Assembly (NCBI GenBank): GCA_903995115.1
Contig: LR877147.1
Span: 558,001-622,000, forward strand
Origin: Angomonas deanei
Taxonomy: Eukaryota; Euglenozoa; Kinetoplastea; Trypanosomatida; Trypanosomatidae
Direction of reading: 5' to 3'
Length of the DNA stretch: 64,000 bases
In this document: positions 16,857-27,633 of the stretch, one piece after another
How positions within the stretch are numbered: position 1 is the first letter of the stretch
Layout: every line of letters starts with the position of its first letter
The notes under the pieces: model-generated
Told to the model about the DNA's origin: nothing
What the model saw: only the letters and a program-made list of their open reading frames with translations
Database searches by the model: none
Position numbers and translations under genes: made by a program

Positions 16857-19800
16857 TTACACCCTATCGTCTCCCTCGTTCGTGTCCACGACGGGAATGT
16901 CGTCGGTAATGATACCATCCACCTTCATGGTCCCTGCCTGCACGCAGGAGTACCGGTGATTGCTGTTCGCCCCTCCCCACGTCCACACCTTCAGGCCACG
17001 GCGGTGGGCATCCTTCACGATACTGCGGCCATACTCGGCATTAAAAGAGGCCCACATTTTTTCAAACTGGACCGCCGCCTCGTTGTCGTGGACGGTCGCG
17101 TCGAATAGTTTCTTTCGCTTTTCAAATTCCATCTGCACCACGGTGAGCAACTCATCGAACGTGGGGATTGATGATGTGCCCTCTTCCTCCTCCCCCGGCT
17201 TTTGAGTTTGCATAATCTTTTTTAAACGCCTCGCGTAGGCGCTCTGCACGTCCGGGGGAATCGGTGTGCTGGGGATGTGTTTTTGATCCTTCGCCGTGAG
17301 GGTATCCGCGGCAATCGACACCCCGGAGAGGTGCTGGAGACTGGCGAACTGAATCGCCCCCGACACGTAGAAGGAACGGTAATCCTTCAGGTCGGACTGC
17401 TCCTCCGTGTCGGAGAGAAACAGCACATCGTAGCGACTCTGTTTCAGGGCGAGGGCAATACACACATCAGGCTCAAAACTACTGAAGGCGATTTCTCTGT
17501 TTTCTGGCGCAAAGGCAAAGACCACATCCAACACCGAATCCACAAACCCGTTAATTTCAAACGCATCGGTTTGCAAAAAAAGACTGGCGTCCCATTTGGG
17601 TTGAAATGGGTACTTTACCTCAATATCCATTCTCAGGGAGGAGGGTACCTGCTCGAACAGCTCCATCAGGGTCGGTATTTTATTTGTAATATCGACCTGT
17701 CGCCGCAGGAAACGGTTGTTGCGGGCGTCTTGGATGCGGTAGCTGTCAATGTATGGCATGAGCAGGTTCACATCATTGTTGTCGAGGGTGAGAGGGGTGG
17801 TTGGGACCTCACGGCAGCCTTCGAACTCGTCGAGGGTGGATTCCTCCCTGGCGCAGAGTCCGTCCTCCGCCATACACAAAATGCGCTGTCGGTTGCGGTA
17901 GATGCGCAAAATGTACGGCCAATAGCGCATAATTAACAGTTTCAGTCGTGACGACGCCCCACTCAGCTCGCAGCTTTCGGTCACGATGCCGTCCAGTTGG
18001 TTCTTGGTGAGGGTGTGGACAGAAACCGGGACAGGGGCGTACTGACTGTGGTGGTCGGCGATAATCCGCTGCAACCCTCTGTAAAGCCCTGGCTGCTTAC
18101 TTCGCAGTTCCAGCTCCTTCGCGGAAGGGGTGAAGGGCAACGCCTCGTTTCGGTCCGTCAGTGGTTTCTGACGCGCCTGCAGTCGCAGAATGGGATCGTG
18201 GATGATGATGGGCACCCTGTCCCAGGTGAGCATGACATCAAACTCCACCATCTCACATCCACGACGGTGGGCGGCGGTGAAGGACTCGATGGAGTTCTCC
18301 GCCAACTTTGCGGTTTGCCCCTTTTCGCGGCTTCTGGTGTACGTCTTGCCCAGTCCGCGGTGGCCCACCAAGGAGGGAATCGATAGACGATTGTAACTCT
18401 GCTCCGACCGTAACACCCGCAGGTCATTGTGGTCGTGGTTATACGGGTACACAATCATGTACTGCACATGGAGCACCACCCACCAGCTCTTCTTCTCCTC
18501 CCCGGTGCACAGAATGGGTAGCTGAATGGTACCCTTGGTGTTACTCTGCAGCATATCCGGGGTGATGACGGTTCTGCCAGTGAGCCACGTGAGAGGGCCC
18601 TGGCGGTGGGCGACTGGCGCCTCGACGGTGATCCCAATTGCGTGATCCTCGAGGTGGGCGAGATTTAAAATAGAATTCCAGCACTTTTGGGTGGAGAGGG
18701 AATCATCGGGGGAGGAACTTCTTGACCGGCAAGACGGCCTGTAGCGGTCGCACGCACCACCCCCGTCGTGCTGCTGTCACCGCCGCCCCCCATCGTGGTG
18801 TGGGTGGAGACGCTGGTGGTGGTCTTGCCCATGGAGCAGCTGATGCGCCCGACGGAGCCTGGCCCTTCCTTGTTGCGATTCTTGGACTTGATCTCCTCCT
18901 GTCGCTTCTTGAGCGGAGCCGCCACTGGCAGATGGGCGCCACACCAGCAGTACCCCTCCATCGGGGTGGGCGCCACCTTGGCTACTTCAAATAGGTTGGT
19001 GGTGGGGAAACCCTGCTGCTCCGCCTGCTTGAGCATCGCCTGCTGAGTGGACGGCGGGAGTCCCAAGAACCACTCCTCCTGGTGATAGGAGTGGCGTGGA
19101 TCGTTGGTATACAGAGAGAGGGACACCATGGGCCCCGTGTGCCCCTCCGCCTTCGCCATCTCCTCCCCGCTGCGCATGTCATTGTAGTCCATATACCGCT
19201 GCTTCAGTGCCGACGGGGAGAAGGGCGAGATGGTGTGAAGGAATGGAAACTGTTCCTTTACCGCTGTAAACCGTGTCGGACGGTTCACCTTCCACTCCGC
19301 CCGCCACACCTCCGTCACCTGGGACAGCTCCTGGAGGTTGACGGCCGGCAGTGCGGCCTCCTGCAGTGACATTTCATAGGTGGTACTCTCCTCGAACCGC
19401 GCCGCGCTCAGACGGGCGGGAAAGGTTTCCGCATTCTCCACAGCCACAATCCGAATGCCTGAGTTGAACACCACCTCCGTGTCAATGTCGTCTTCCACAA
19501 CCACAATGACGAGGCGGCACTCCATCTCCGCCGTGCCGTCCTCCAGTGCGGTCAGATACAACTCCCGCTCCTTGGCGGAAATGGTGACGCGCCCAATGAA
19601 GGCGCTGGTGTCGGAGGTGGAGCGGCTGGCATCCCGGTGGAGCGTAAGCGGCATGCCACGACCCCAGCACCCGAGGGAGTTGGGGGCGCCGACCACACCA
19701 AAGTGGAGCCGCTGACGGGAACGGCTAACACGGGTTGGTCGGGCATCGTCGCATGGGGCGGCCGTGTGAGACGACACGGGGTAGGGCAGTCCCTTCTCCT

Positions 19801-19933
19801 TCTTTTCCTGGGCGGAGGTTGCGTCAGGGGAGGCATACTTCTCCAGGATGGACTCGTCCAGTCCCGTAATAAGAATGCGGAGAAGCGCGTTTCCCGCTCC
19901 CGCAGGGAGTTCACTCTGAGGCAAAGTGCTCAT
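16857..19933 (-). CDS. GPCPD1/GDE5-like glycerophosphodiester phosphodiesterase with N-terminal CBM20 (frame interrupted once)
   Basis: This is about 1,025 residues read as one locus. The ATG at 19933 opens a frame with a CBM20 starch-binding-like domain at about residues 70-200 (LHFGVVGAPNSLGCWGRGM, then PLTLHRD). That frame stops at 18665. The GDPD part lies in another frame that is open from above 18700 (WNSILNLAHLEDHAIGITVE) to the stop at 16857. It contains the catalytic signatures VGHRGLGKT, ENSIESFTAAHRRGCEMVEF and IIIHDPILRLQ, and the closing WTWGGAN. CBM20 followed by GDPD is the architecture of GPCPD1/GDE5, which hydrolyses glycerophosphocholine to glycerol-3-phosphate and choline. 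The frame change lies between about 18700 and 18790, in a low-complexity Ser/Thr/Pro linker. Two separate overlapping genes are possible but less likely. Confidence 0.82.
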
Positions 19934-20247
19934 TTCACTGATATTGTTTTATGAACGATAGGTGCTAAACGCTAAAACAAAAAAATAAAAAAAAAATGCG
20001 CTGTGTGCTAAAAAAATAAAACTAGAAGAAAAAAACGATCAAAGAAGGGGGGTATCTTCTATTCCTGCAGAAAAGAGGGTATTCACCGTATAGGGGACTC
20101 CTACGCCACAACCACAAAAACCGAAAAAGGAAAGATTTAGTGAAAATGAAAAAAAGAAGAAAAATAAATCGCAAAATGCGATTCAGCTTAATGCTTTATC
20201 AAAAAAGATTGGAAAAGTAAAGTCATTAAATACCTTTTTTATCCTCT
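19934..20247. other. Intergenic spacer
   Basis: A-rich spacer (runs near 19979-19996) between the L4 gene and the GPCPD1-like gene. I see no gene here. Confidence 0.55.
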
Positions 20248-21378
20248 CTACTTCTTGTTCTTCTTCTGCGCCTTGGTGAGGGACTTCTTCACCTTGGCGA
20301 TGCGCTCGCTCTTGGCCTTGCGGCGGGCATCACGGTTCTTGGGGTTGCGGAGGCTCTTCGCGGCCTGGGTCTCCTTCTTCACGTAGGGGTTCAGGCGGAG
20401 ACGCAGGCGGCGGTTCTTGATACCGTTGGTCGGCTGGCGGCGGCCAGAGGCCTTCTTGGGCTGCAGCTTCTTGGGCTTCAGCACACGGCGCACCTCCTCG
20501 GACTGAAGAATGCGGGTCACATCGGTGTTGGTGAGCATGGGGGCAGGCAGCACGAAGCCCTTCTTCACGGCGGAGGCCTCGGTGAAGGTACCGAAGATGG
20601 CATCCAGCTGCTCGAAGGCACCCTTGGTCCAGATGACGAAGCGGCCCACGTGACCACCGGGGGCGAGGTGGAGGAGGTTGAGGGCGTTCACGTTGGCGAG
20701 GTCGAGGCCGAAGATGTTGCGGAAGGCGCGGGTGCCCTTGTTATCGGGCAGCACCAGCATGGGACCACGGCGGGCGACGTAGCGGCGGTTACGCATCTTA
20801 CCGCGGCCAGCGCGGAGCTCGCGGGAGTCGTTGACACGGTTGATGTCATCGATCGCGGCGATGGCGCGGAGGAAGGCGACGGCCTCCTTGGTCTTCTCGT
20901 ACCCCTGGATGGAGTCCTCGACGACGAGGGGCACCTCGGGGATGTTCTCGATCTTGTGACCGCGAGACATCACCAGAGAGGGCAGGGAGGAGGCGGCGAG
21001 GGCCGACACCACCGCGAGGCGCTTCTGGTGAAGGTTGATCTTGCGGTGCCAGCGGCGGAAGATCTTGGTGGGGGCGAACATACGACCACCACGGCACATG
21101 TTACCGAACGCACCAGAGCCGCTGGAGCTGGAGCCACCACCGCTGATACGGGGGATACGGGCGACAGCGCGGCCGGTACCCCAGGAGTGGGCGGAGTGGT
21201 TCATGCCAGAGAGGCGGTTGACGGCGTAGGCCTGGCGAGAGTTCTTGGCCATGTTGGTGTGCACGAACTGCACAATGTCGCTGCGGATGGGCGCAGTGAA
21301 CACGGCGGGCAGGGGCACGTTACCGACGACGGCATCGGACGAGGAGGAGTAGACACTCACGGAAGGGCGAGCAGCCAT
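20248..21378 (-). CDS. RPL4: Cytosolic ribosomal protein L4 (uL4)
   Basis: This is a 376-residue large-subunit protein whose long loop lines the polypeptide exit tunnel. The N terminus MAARPSVSVYS closely resembles trypanosomatid L4. The conserved tunnel-loop region SWGTGRAVARIPRISGGG and the MFAPTKIFRRWHRKIN stretch are present. The C terminus is the usual Lys-rich eukaryotic extension. The gene has high GC content and strongly biased third positions, as expected of a highly expressed kinetoplastid gene. It is complete and uninterrupted, and is one of the best taxonomic anchors in the window. Confidence 0.97.
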   Translation of the reverse strand: MAARPSVSVYSSSSDAVVGNVPLPAVFTAPIRSDIVQFVHTNMAKNSRQAYAVNRLSGMNHSAHSWGTGRAVARIPRISGGGSSSSGSGAFGNMCRGGRMFAPTKIFRRWHRKINLHQKRLAVVSALAASSLPSLVMSRGHKIENIPEVPLVVEDSIQGYEKTKEAVAFLRAIAAIDDINRVNDSRELRAGRGKMRNRRYVARRGPMLVLPDNKGTRAFRNIFGLDLANVNALNLLHLAPGGHVGRFVIWTKGAFEQLDAIFGTFTEASAVKKGFVLPAPMLTNTDVTRILQSEEVRRVLKPKKLQPKKASGRRQPTNGIKNRRLRLRLNPYVKKETQAAKSLRNPKNRDARRKAKSERIAKVKKSLTKAQKKNKK

Positions 21379-21422
21379 GGTGTAGAAAAGGTTTTAATAT
21401 CTCTTTGAAAAACGCAAAAAGC

Positions 21423-21441
21423 CTACAAAAAAAAAAAAAAA
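21423..21441 (-). promoter_or_regulatory. Predicted trans-splice acceptor of L4
   Basis: On the coding strand a 15-base T-tract (21441-21427) is followed directly by GTAG, with AG at 21424-21423. That leaves a 44-base leader before the ATG at 21378. This is a textbook kinetoplastid acceptor layout. Confidence 0.65.
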
Positions 21442-21587
21442 TAGAGAAAAGATAGGAGAGAGTAATATTGAAATTCCGCCCCAGTGGGCATGAAAAACAA
21501 AAAAAAAAAAAAAAAAGTAAACGACATAAACCGTTCAAGAGAGAGTGACTAGGAGGGGACTATTATTTACATACAATATACACGGTT

Positions 21588-23333
21588 TTACATTATGAGC
21601 AACCCCCTTTCTAACGGAATCACCTGCGATACACTAGAGGCATCGTACAACAGGGAGTCATCCTCATCCCTTTTCCGGTAGAGGGAGTCACCTCCGTCGT
21701 AGATGTTGGTGCCCTCCCCTACCGCCGCTTCCGTGTAAGATGAAGTCTCCTCTGTTCGCAAGTGATTCGCAACGTCCCCTTCTCCGCTTGCTGGCCGCCC
21801 CGTAAGGAGGGGCAGAGTGGCCCCGGTGGCTTCACCCCCAATTCGTAGTCGGTTCTCTTGACTGGGGAAGCCTTGAATGGCCAAGAGCTTCCGCTGCGGT
21901 GGAAGGGCACCGGAGAGACGATCGATGGGGCTCTCAAAGTTCATGACCTCTCCATGCGCCGTCGTCGTCACCCCGTCTTCGTCCTGTGCACCTTCTCTCT
22001 CCTCCACCACCTCCGGTATCGGGCCGAACACGACGGAAAGACCGGGGTAGAAGTATACCTGGCAGTCCTCGGATGGGGTCTGCTGGAGATGCTGCTCCAG
22101 GGAGGCGCCCCAGTTCATTGGCCGGAGGACGTAGGCGTCTTCCCGCTGCACGAGTGGCCGCCCTAGCGCCCCAAAGCCGTCATACCGGTCATCCTCTCCC
22201 TCTGTCTCGGGCTGGGCGGCTGTCCCTAGCGCCAGACCACACGACAACCACTCCCCGTCGACCGTGCGCACGACGGTGTGGGTCAGACCAGTCCACACCG
22301 CCGACACCCCCACGTTGGGAGGAGACAGCTCCCCGTCCAGCCGCTCCATGCGCAGCGGGTACAGCGCAGACTCCACGGTGGAGTACCCCGCCCGCAACGT
22401 GCTGAACGCTTTTGCATCCATCAGATGGCGTCGCTTGGCGTTCCCGGTGGTGGTGCTGGTGGAGCTGCTAGGGCGGTTGGGGGTCTCCCCATCCCCGGAG
22501 AGGGGGATCACCACCGCGACCGGCTCCGGCTGTCGTGCCTGACGGGTGTGGCCCAGTCCGAGCTGCCCGCACGTATTGTCGCCAAAGGCAAACAACTTTC
22601 CAGACGAAAGCAGGGCGAAGCTGTGGCGACCGGCGGCGGTGATCATTTTTATATTTTGTCCAAATAGAAGCCGAATGGACCGGAAGGATGGCTGCAGGAG
22701 GACGGCGCCGTCCCCGAGCTGTCCACACTCCCCCGCCCCGCAGGCGTACACCTTGTTACGGGTAGAAGGCAGCAGCAGGGTGTGCTCCTCCCCGCAGGCG
22801 ACGGCCTCTATCAGTATGGTCTGCCGGTACTGAGGTGGGATGACCCTGCCGCTGTCTTCCTCCACAGCGGTGTCTCCAAACCGTCCAACCCGTGCCGGGG
22901 CGGACAAGTCCTCCCACATACCGTCTGCTCCCCTGGCGCCGGACCACACCCCTCCCGTCCCTAGCTGTCCTAGACGATTGTCGCAGCCGAAACTGTACAC
23001 CGCGCCGCTGGCAGTACAGCAGACAAAGTGATACGCCCCCGCCGCCACATCCACCACCGCCTCCTCCACAGGGAGGATGGTCCCATGCTGTTCTGGGCGG
23101 GTAGGACAGAGCAGCAGCAGCCGACCAGTGCCCAGTAGGGCGACACGGTATGGTGTGCGGCAGGCATGCACTACTTTCCGGATCGCCCCGTCCTTTCCCC
23201 CGGGGGAGCACCCATCCTCCGCGTAGTCTTGTAATAACTGCTGTAGAGGTTCGTAGTAGGCCTCCGCCTCTCCGGCCAGTTCCTCGTGTGACACCTGCGT
23301 GGTACTGGGCAGGAAGAAGTAAGAATGTCGCAT
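21588..23333 (-). CDS. RCC1-repeat (beta-propeller) protein
   Basis: This 581-residue protein contains RCC1-type repeats: VYSFGCDNRLGQLGTGG, VYACGAGECGQLGDGA, LFAFGDNTCGQLGLGH and weaker later blades (WLSCGLALGT). RCC1-like propellers act as guanine-nucleotide exchange factors or as protein-interaction platforms; no specific partner can be assigned here. The first half carries the clear blades. The C-terminal 150 residues are low in recognisable domains and Ser/Glu rich. The start is the ATG at 23333 (MRHSYFFLPSTTQ), the first ATG of the open frame. The gene is complete and uninterrupted. Confidence 0.85.
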   Translation of the reverse strand: MRHSYFFLPSTTQVSHEELAGEAEAYYEPLQQLLQDYAEDGCSPGGKDGAIRKVVHACRTPYRVALLGTGRLLLLCPTRPEQHGTILPVEEAVVDVAAGAYHFVCCTASGAVYSFGCDNRLGQLGTGGVWSGARGADGMWEDLSAPARVGRFGDTAVEEDSGRVIPPQYRQTILIEAVACGEEHTLLLPSTRNKVYACGAGECGQLGDGAVLLQPSFRSIRLLFGQNIKMITAAGRHSFALLSSGKLFAFGDNTCGQLGLGHTRQARQPEPVAVVIPLSGDGETPNRPSSSTSTTTGNAKRRHLMDAKAFSTLRAGYSTVESALYPLRMERLDGELSPPNVGVSAVWTGLTHTVVRTVDGEWLSCGLALGTAAQPETEGEDDRYDGFGALGRPLVQREDAYVLRPMNWGASLEQHLQQTPSEDCQVYFYPGLSVVFGPIPEVVEEREGAQDEDGVTTTAHGEVMNFESPIDRLSGALPPQRKLLAIQGFPSQENRLRIGGEATGATLPLLTGRPASGEGDVANHLRTEETSSYTEAAVGEGTNIYDGGDSLYRKRDEDDSLLYDASSVSQVIPLERGLLIM

Positions 23334-23774
23334 TTGGGCGAGCAATAATGTTACACAGCTAATAGTTTTCCTATTCGTTACGGTTTGGTTGGCGGTACAC
23401 CACTGTTCACGTCAGAAAAAAAAAAAAGAGAGAGAAGCAAGTGACGCAATAATCGATACATCCTACAATATGATCAAGAATCATTGAAATCACTTTTATG
23501 ATAAATCATGTCCGATTTAACACAACCAAAAAAAAAAAAAAAAAAAACAGCGCTGTCGGTGGATTGCTGCACACTATTATTATTATCATCACTGTTAATA
23601 GTATTCCCCCGGAGTAGTGCGGCTGTCTCCGTTTGACGACTTACATCAAAAACTCAAACCGGACAGCCACAACGACACACGAACAGACTCACGCGCAAAC
23701 AAACAAACACGACACGTGCTGTACGGAAGCACACCTCACCAGAGTGTGTGTGGACCATTACTTACGTTTTCGGT
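23334..23774. other. Intergenic spacer
   Basis: This spacer holds A-runs at about 23416-23427 and 23529-23547 (T-tracts on the coding strand) that could provide acceptors for the RCC1 gene, and a short ATT repeat near 23576. I see no gene here. Confidence 0.55.
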
Positions 23775-25532
23775 TTATTCCTGCCCATCGCGACGAATCC
23801 CATTCTCGTACTTCTCTAGCAGAGTGATTACCTCTCCCACTAGATAGAACGAGCCGCACACCAGCACCTGTACCGGTTTGGTCGCATCCTCACCCTCAGC
23901 GGCGGACGGCACGAGAAGATCGGCAATGTCCTCCGCGTACTGAAACGGTTCCGGGCACGGCAGGGCGACCACCTCACGGTACATCTCCCGCCACCGCCCC
24001 GTCACCGCCACTAGGGCCTCCCGGGACTGGAGCACGGCATTCTCCTCCAGGGAGGACTGTCCCTTCTGGTAGCGACTCGCGTACAGCTGCACCTTGGGGT
24101 GTTGGATCTGTGCCATCGCCACTTTGCAAAAGTCTTTTGTGAAGGGCATAAATGCTTTTAAGATTTGTTTTGGGTCTCTAGAGGAGTAGAAGACGACAGC
24201 CCGACGACAGTGCTCGTCGTGTGTACGGGCGGCGCTCTCCGCCATGAACCACGTCATGGCACCCGTAATGCTCTCCACCGTGTGCGCCCCGTCGAGGTAG
24301 TAGGTGATGTCCTTCCCGCCGTCCACAGGGATCACCTGCGAGCGACCAGCAAAGGTGAGGGTGCGGAGGACGTTCTTCTCCCCTTCGTCCAGGGGCGCCA
24401 CCGGGGGAATGTTGGCCACCTTGCGAGCCGCCATCAGCGCCAGTTTAGAGTCCTCCACCGCGTGCTCTCCTCCAATAGCGAGGGAGGGCCAATGACGGAT
24501 GGGAAACACCGCCGCGTCCAGCAGTACCAGTGCCGTCTGCCGCTCCTGTGCCACCGTCTCCAGCACCCGACGTGCTTTTGGGTAGTCCACCTGGGGGGCA
24601 GCGTAGCACACCACCCCTGGCTTCATGATGCCCGCCTTCTCTTCCGCAATTTTTTCAATCGTATTCCCCAGTAACTCCGTGTGGTCCATCCCGAGGGCGG
24701 TAATGACGCTCACATCCACCGTGTCGAACGCGTTGGTGGCGTCAATCCGGCCTCCCACACCGACCTCGAACACCGCCACCTGTATAGATTCTTTTTCGAA
24801 AATGTACACGGCCAACAGAAATAGAAAACGGAAATAGTTGAACTTTTCTGTGACTGCCTCCCGGACGGACTGGCGCTCCGACAACAGGAGGGCATCATGC
24901 TTCGCCTTGAACTCAAAAAAGTACTGGGCGAATGTCTCCTTGGGCAAAAACGCATTGTCCACCAAAAACCGTTCCCGTATATCGACCAGGTGTGGGGAGA
25001 TGAACAAGCCCACCTTGTATCCATACGACTGCAGCAGTCCGGCCGTGTAGGCCGCCGTCGTGCCCTTCCCTTTGGTCCCCGCCACATGTACGATTTGCAT
25101 CCTGCTCCCTCCCTCTTCGTCTACTCCGTGTGGGTGCAAGTGCAGCGCGTGCAGGAGCAACTTGGTGACGGCAATATTGTCAGGGCAGCGGTTGGGGGGA
25201 CGGCTGGTCAGCTCATCGAGTGCCGCTAGCACCGCCTCAAAGGAGCGGTCTTGTTTGGCGTCCGTGGACGACGTTCGGCCGGCGCCCGTCTTCACTACAT
25301 AATTGTCTCCCAGGCGGCTCGTGCCATCGTCCCCTCCATGGGTGGAAAGAGGACCCGACCCCGTCTCTTTGGTGATCCCCTTGTGCAAGGTGGAGGCCAT
25401 ACGGACAGCGTTGAACTGCATTGAGGGCCACGTCACACGGCTGTCAGGATAACACGTGGGAACAAACGCACCACGGGAGACGAACTTGGTGGAGAGAGAC
25501 GACGGTACGGTGCTAGAGAGGTACCTTCTCAT
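23775..25532 (-). CDS. FPGS: Folylpolyglutamate synthase
   Basis: This 585-residue Mur-ligase-family enzyme adds glutamate residues to folates in an ATP-dependent reaction. The P-loop AGTKGKGTT lies at about residues 151-159. Further motifs are FISPHLVDIRERF, FEVGVGGRIDATNAF, ALGMDHTELLGNTIEKIAEEKAGI and YYLDGAHT, all characteristic of FolC/FPGS. The first 80 or so residues are Ser/Arg rich (MRRYLSSTVPSSLSTKF), consistent with a mitochondrial targeting sequence. I chose the ATG at 25532 because a T-tract and CACAG acceptor lie just upstream; the frame is open farther, but that part would lie upstream of the acceptor. The gene is complete. Confidence 0.93.
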   Translation of the reverse strand: MRRYLSSTVPSSLSTKFVSRGAFVPTCYPDSRVTWPSMQFNAVRMASTLHKGITKETGSGPLSTHGGDDGTSRLGDNYVVKTGAGRTSSTDAKQDRSFEAVLAALDELTSRPPNRCPDNIAVTKLLLHALHLHPHGVDEEGGSRMQIVHVAGTKGKGTTAAYTAGLLQSYGYKVGLFISPHLVDIRERFLVDNAFLPKETFAQYFFEFKAKHDALLLSERQSVREAVTEKFNYFRFLFLLAVYIFEKESIQVAVFEVGVGGRIDATNAFDTVDVSVITALGMDHTELLGNTIEKIAEEKAGIMKPGVVCYAAPQVDYPKARRVLETVAQERQTALVLLDAAVFPIRHWPSLAIGGEHAVEDSKLALMAARKVANIPPVAPLDEGEKNVLRTLTFAGRSQVIPVDGGKDITYYLDGAHTVESITGAMTWFMAESAARTHDEHCRRAVVFYSSRDPKQILKAFMPFTKDFCKVAMAQIQHPKVQLYASRYQKGQSSLEENAVLQSREALVAVTGRWREMYREVVALPCPEPFQYAEDIADLLVPSAAEGEDATKPVQVLVCGSFYLVGEVITLLEKYENGIRRDGQE

Positions 25533-25550
25533 ACACGAAGAAACTAAAGA

Positions 25551-25591
25551 CTGTGAATAAAACAAATGGAGACACCAAAAAAAAAAAAAAA
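25551..25591 (-). promoter_or_regulatory. Predicted trans-splice acceptor of FPGS
   Basis: On the coding strand a 15-base T-tract (25591-25577) precedes a pyrimidine-rich stretch ending in CACAG, with AG at 25552-25551. An 18-base leader follows before the ATG at 25532. This decides the start codon. Confidence 0.65.
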
Positions 25592-26077
25592 GGAGAGGGG
25601 TTAGGGGGGGAAGCGATATAGCAAGTGTATCTACAAACATTCTTACGGACGTACGGTTTACACTCATGTGAAACACCGCGAAGTGAAAGAGAGAAGTGGA
25701 ACACCACGGTATTTTTTTTTTTTTTGTAGATTAAAACGGTTAACGAATATTTTTATAAGAAAAAAGACAGAAAATAGAGAGCAACAAAAACAAAACTCTT
25801 TAAAAAAAAAAAATGCGCAATAAAAGAAGGAAACAAAGCAAAAACAAAACGTTATCTCAATACGGCCGAAAAAAAAAAAATGCAGGGGCTTCTATTGGTA
25901 ATAAACCAACGAAAATTTTCGATAAACAATTGTTATCCCCTCAATAAAGCTACTATAGCATAACCGTGTAACTATACACTACTATTAGAGTTTTACTTTT
26001 TACTACGTTGTTCTGTTTGTTTATCGGGGAATGAGGCACCGGAAGCCAGACAGAGAGAGTGTGACCGCAACCTTCGA
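25592..26077. other. Intergenic spacer
   Basis: AT-rich spacer with many A-runs. The part from about 25910 to 26077 is repeated downstream of the other cysteine-rich genes (27480-27633, 29030-29179, 30590-30733) and is the shared 3' flank of that family. I see no further gene here. Confidence 0.6.
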
Positions 26078-27127
26078 CTATACTAGTAGGGCCTGTGCTT
26101 CATCTCCTCTCCGTCTTCGTGCGAGACACACACAACAGCGCACGCAACACAAAAGAACAAGGAGTACGACAACCACCACGATAACGGCAGCCAAGAGAGA
26201 AAACCCGGGATCCGGCTTCTTAAGTTCAAAGCAATTCCCATTATTATCACAAACATAGCCACTATCCTCCCGTAAATACTCACTGCACATGTCATTTGCA
26301 CTGCAAGACAAACAGTCCTTCACGTTGCACGTCACGCAGGAATACCCGCTTGTCGAAACCTCCAAGCCGCCTTCGCATGCCTCACAACGTCCGTACAAAT
26401 CCCGCGAAGTACAACTAGGGATCTTACAACAGATGCAATCACCATCTCGTAGCGTGTAACGCTCAGTGCACTCTGCACAGGTGCCGTCGTGGGCGTACGC
26501 CTGGCAGCCATCTACTTCACTCACGCAAACCTGATTGCCGTCCGTATCAGTGCCAAGCGAATACTTCTCAAAGTAGGTAATGCCTTCTATAGTATGACGA
26601 TGCCATCCACACTCGGTACAACGGTTGGAGGCGTCACAATACTGGCAAAGTTCAACGGTACTACAGTTGTGGCAGTGAAGTCCGTCCTCGGAGATGGTTA
26701 GCCCGTCACTGCACTCTTCGCATCTTACGCTGTTCGATTGATAACGGACGCAATGCTCAACAGTGGTTCGGTTTACGCAGGAGAGCGCATCGGACGACGT
26801 GACGAGCCCACAACAACACTTTTCACACACAGGGCGCCAAAGGCGCAAACTATCGCAGTTTGGAATAGGCATATCGCACGACATTCCGTCCTCCGACACC
26901 ACATACCCATTCTTGCAATATAGACAGCCTTGCCTGAAATAGCTGTGTAAAACACAATTGGGAATGTTAGGATAACACTCGTCATCGCTTTTGTAGTACC
27001 CTTCCTCGCACTTCACGCAGTCACCCTGCTCTGTGCAACTCGCGCAATGGTCCCCATAGCAGTCTTCTCCTCGGCAGAGGGATATCGTCAGGAGTAGGGC
27101 AGCGAAGAGAACAGATAGGTAGGACAT
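26078..27127 (-). CDS. Cysteine-rich type I membrane protein, copy 1 (VSP-like)
   Basis: This is a 349-residue protein with a signal peptide (SYLSVLFAALLLTISLCRG). A lumenal region contains repeated CxxC units spaced by Gly-rich loops (CASCTEQGDCVKCEEGYY, CEACEGGLEVSTSGYSCVTC). There is one membrane segment (LLAAVIVVVVVLLVLLCCV) and a short basic tail ending DEAQALLV. The repeat style resembles furin-like/GCC domains of Giardia VSPs and ciliate surface antigens, and no orthologue is recognised by name. NxS/T sequons are frequent. The tail contains an acidic-dileucine pattern (E-x-x-x-L-L), suggesting endocytic or endosomal sorting. Start: the ATG at 27127, preceded by a dense pyrimidine tract. 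It shares most of its lumenal centre with copy 2 and its last third with copy 4. Confidence 0.85.
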   Translation of the reverse strand: MSYLSVLFAALLLTISLCRGEDCYGDHCASCTEQGDCVKCEEGYYKSDDECYPNIPNCVLHSYFRQGCLYCKNGYVVSEDGMSCDMPIPNCDSLRLWRPVCEKCCCGLVTSSDALSCVNRTTVEHCVRYQSNSVRCEECSDGLTISEDGLHCHNCSTVELCQYCDASNRCTECGWHRHTIEGITYFEKYSLGTDTDGNQVCVSEVDGCQAYAHDGTCAECTERYTLRDGDCICCKIPSCTSRDLYGRCEACEGGLEVSTSGYSCVTCNVKDCLSCSANDMCSEYLREDSGYVCDNNGNCFELKKPDPGFSLLAAVIVVVVVLLVLLCCVRCCVCLARRRRGDEAQALLV

Positions 27128-27633
27128 GGGAGAGAGAAGAAACAAAAAGGGGGGAGAAAGTGAAATCGCTAAATCTTTAATTATCTATGTAATTGTCTAC
27201 AACCTATCTTTATACTTTTTTTTTTAAGGAGTAAGGGAAGAGAGCAGTCTATCATTCAGATAAAAGGTGCACGGGTAATATTTTGTTTTCCTTTTGAGAA
27301 CCAGAAAACGCACTTGCGTGAGTAAAGAAATGAAAGGCTTTCAAAGAAACGTATCATATAAAAGAAGGGAACAGAACAAAAACAAAAACAAAAATTTCGT
27401 TACAGCTAAAAAAGAAAAAAAGAAGAAGAATTTGTTTCTATCGGCAACAAAATTACAAGCATTTTCTTTGGGGGACGCTAGACTATTGTTATCCCCCCAA
27501 TACAGCTACTATAGCATAACCGTGTAACTACACACTACTATTTGACTTTTACTTTTTACTATGTTGTTCTGTTTGTTTGTCGGGGAATGAGGCACCGGAT
27601 ATCAGTCAAAGAGTGTGTGACCGCAACCTTCGA
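27128..27633. other. Spacer between cysteine-rich copies 1 and 2
   Basis: This spacer repeats as 28678-29179 and 30233-30733. It holds A-rich stretches and a shared 3' flank for the downstream copy. I see no gene here. Confidence 0.6.
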
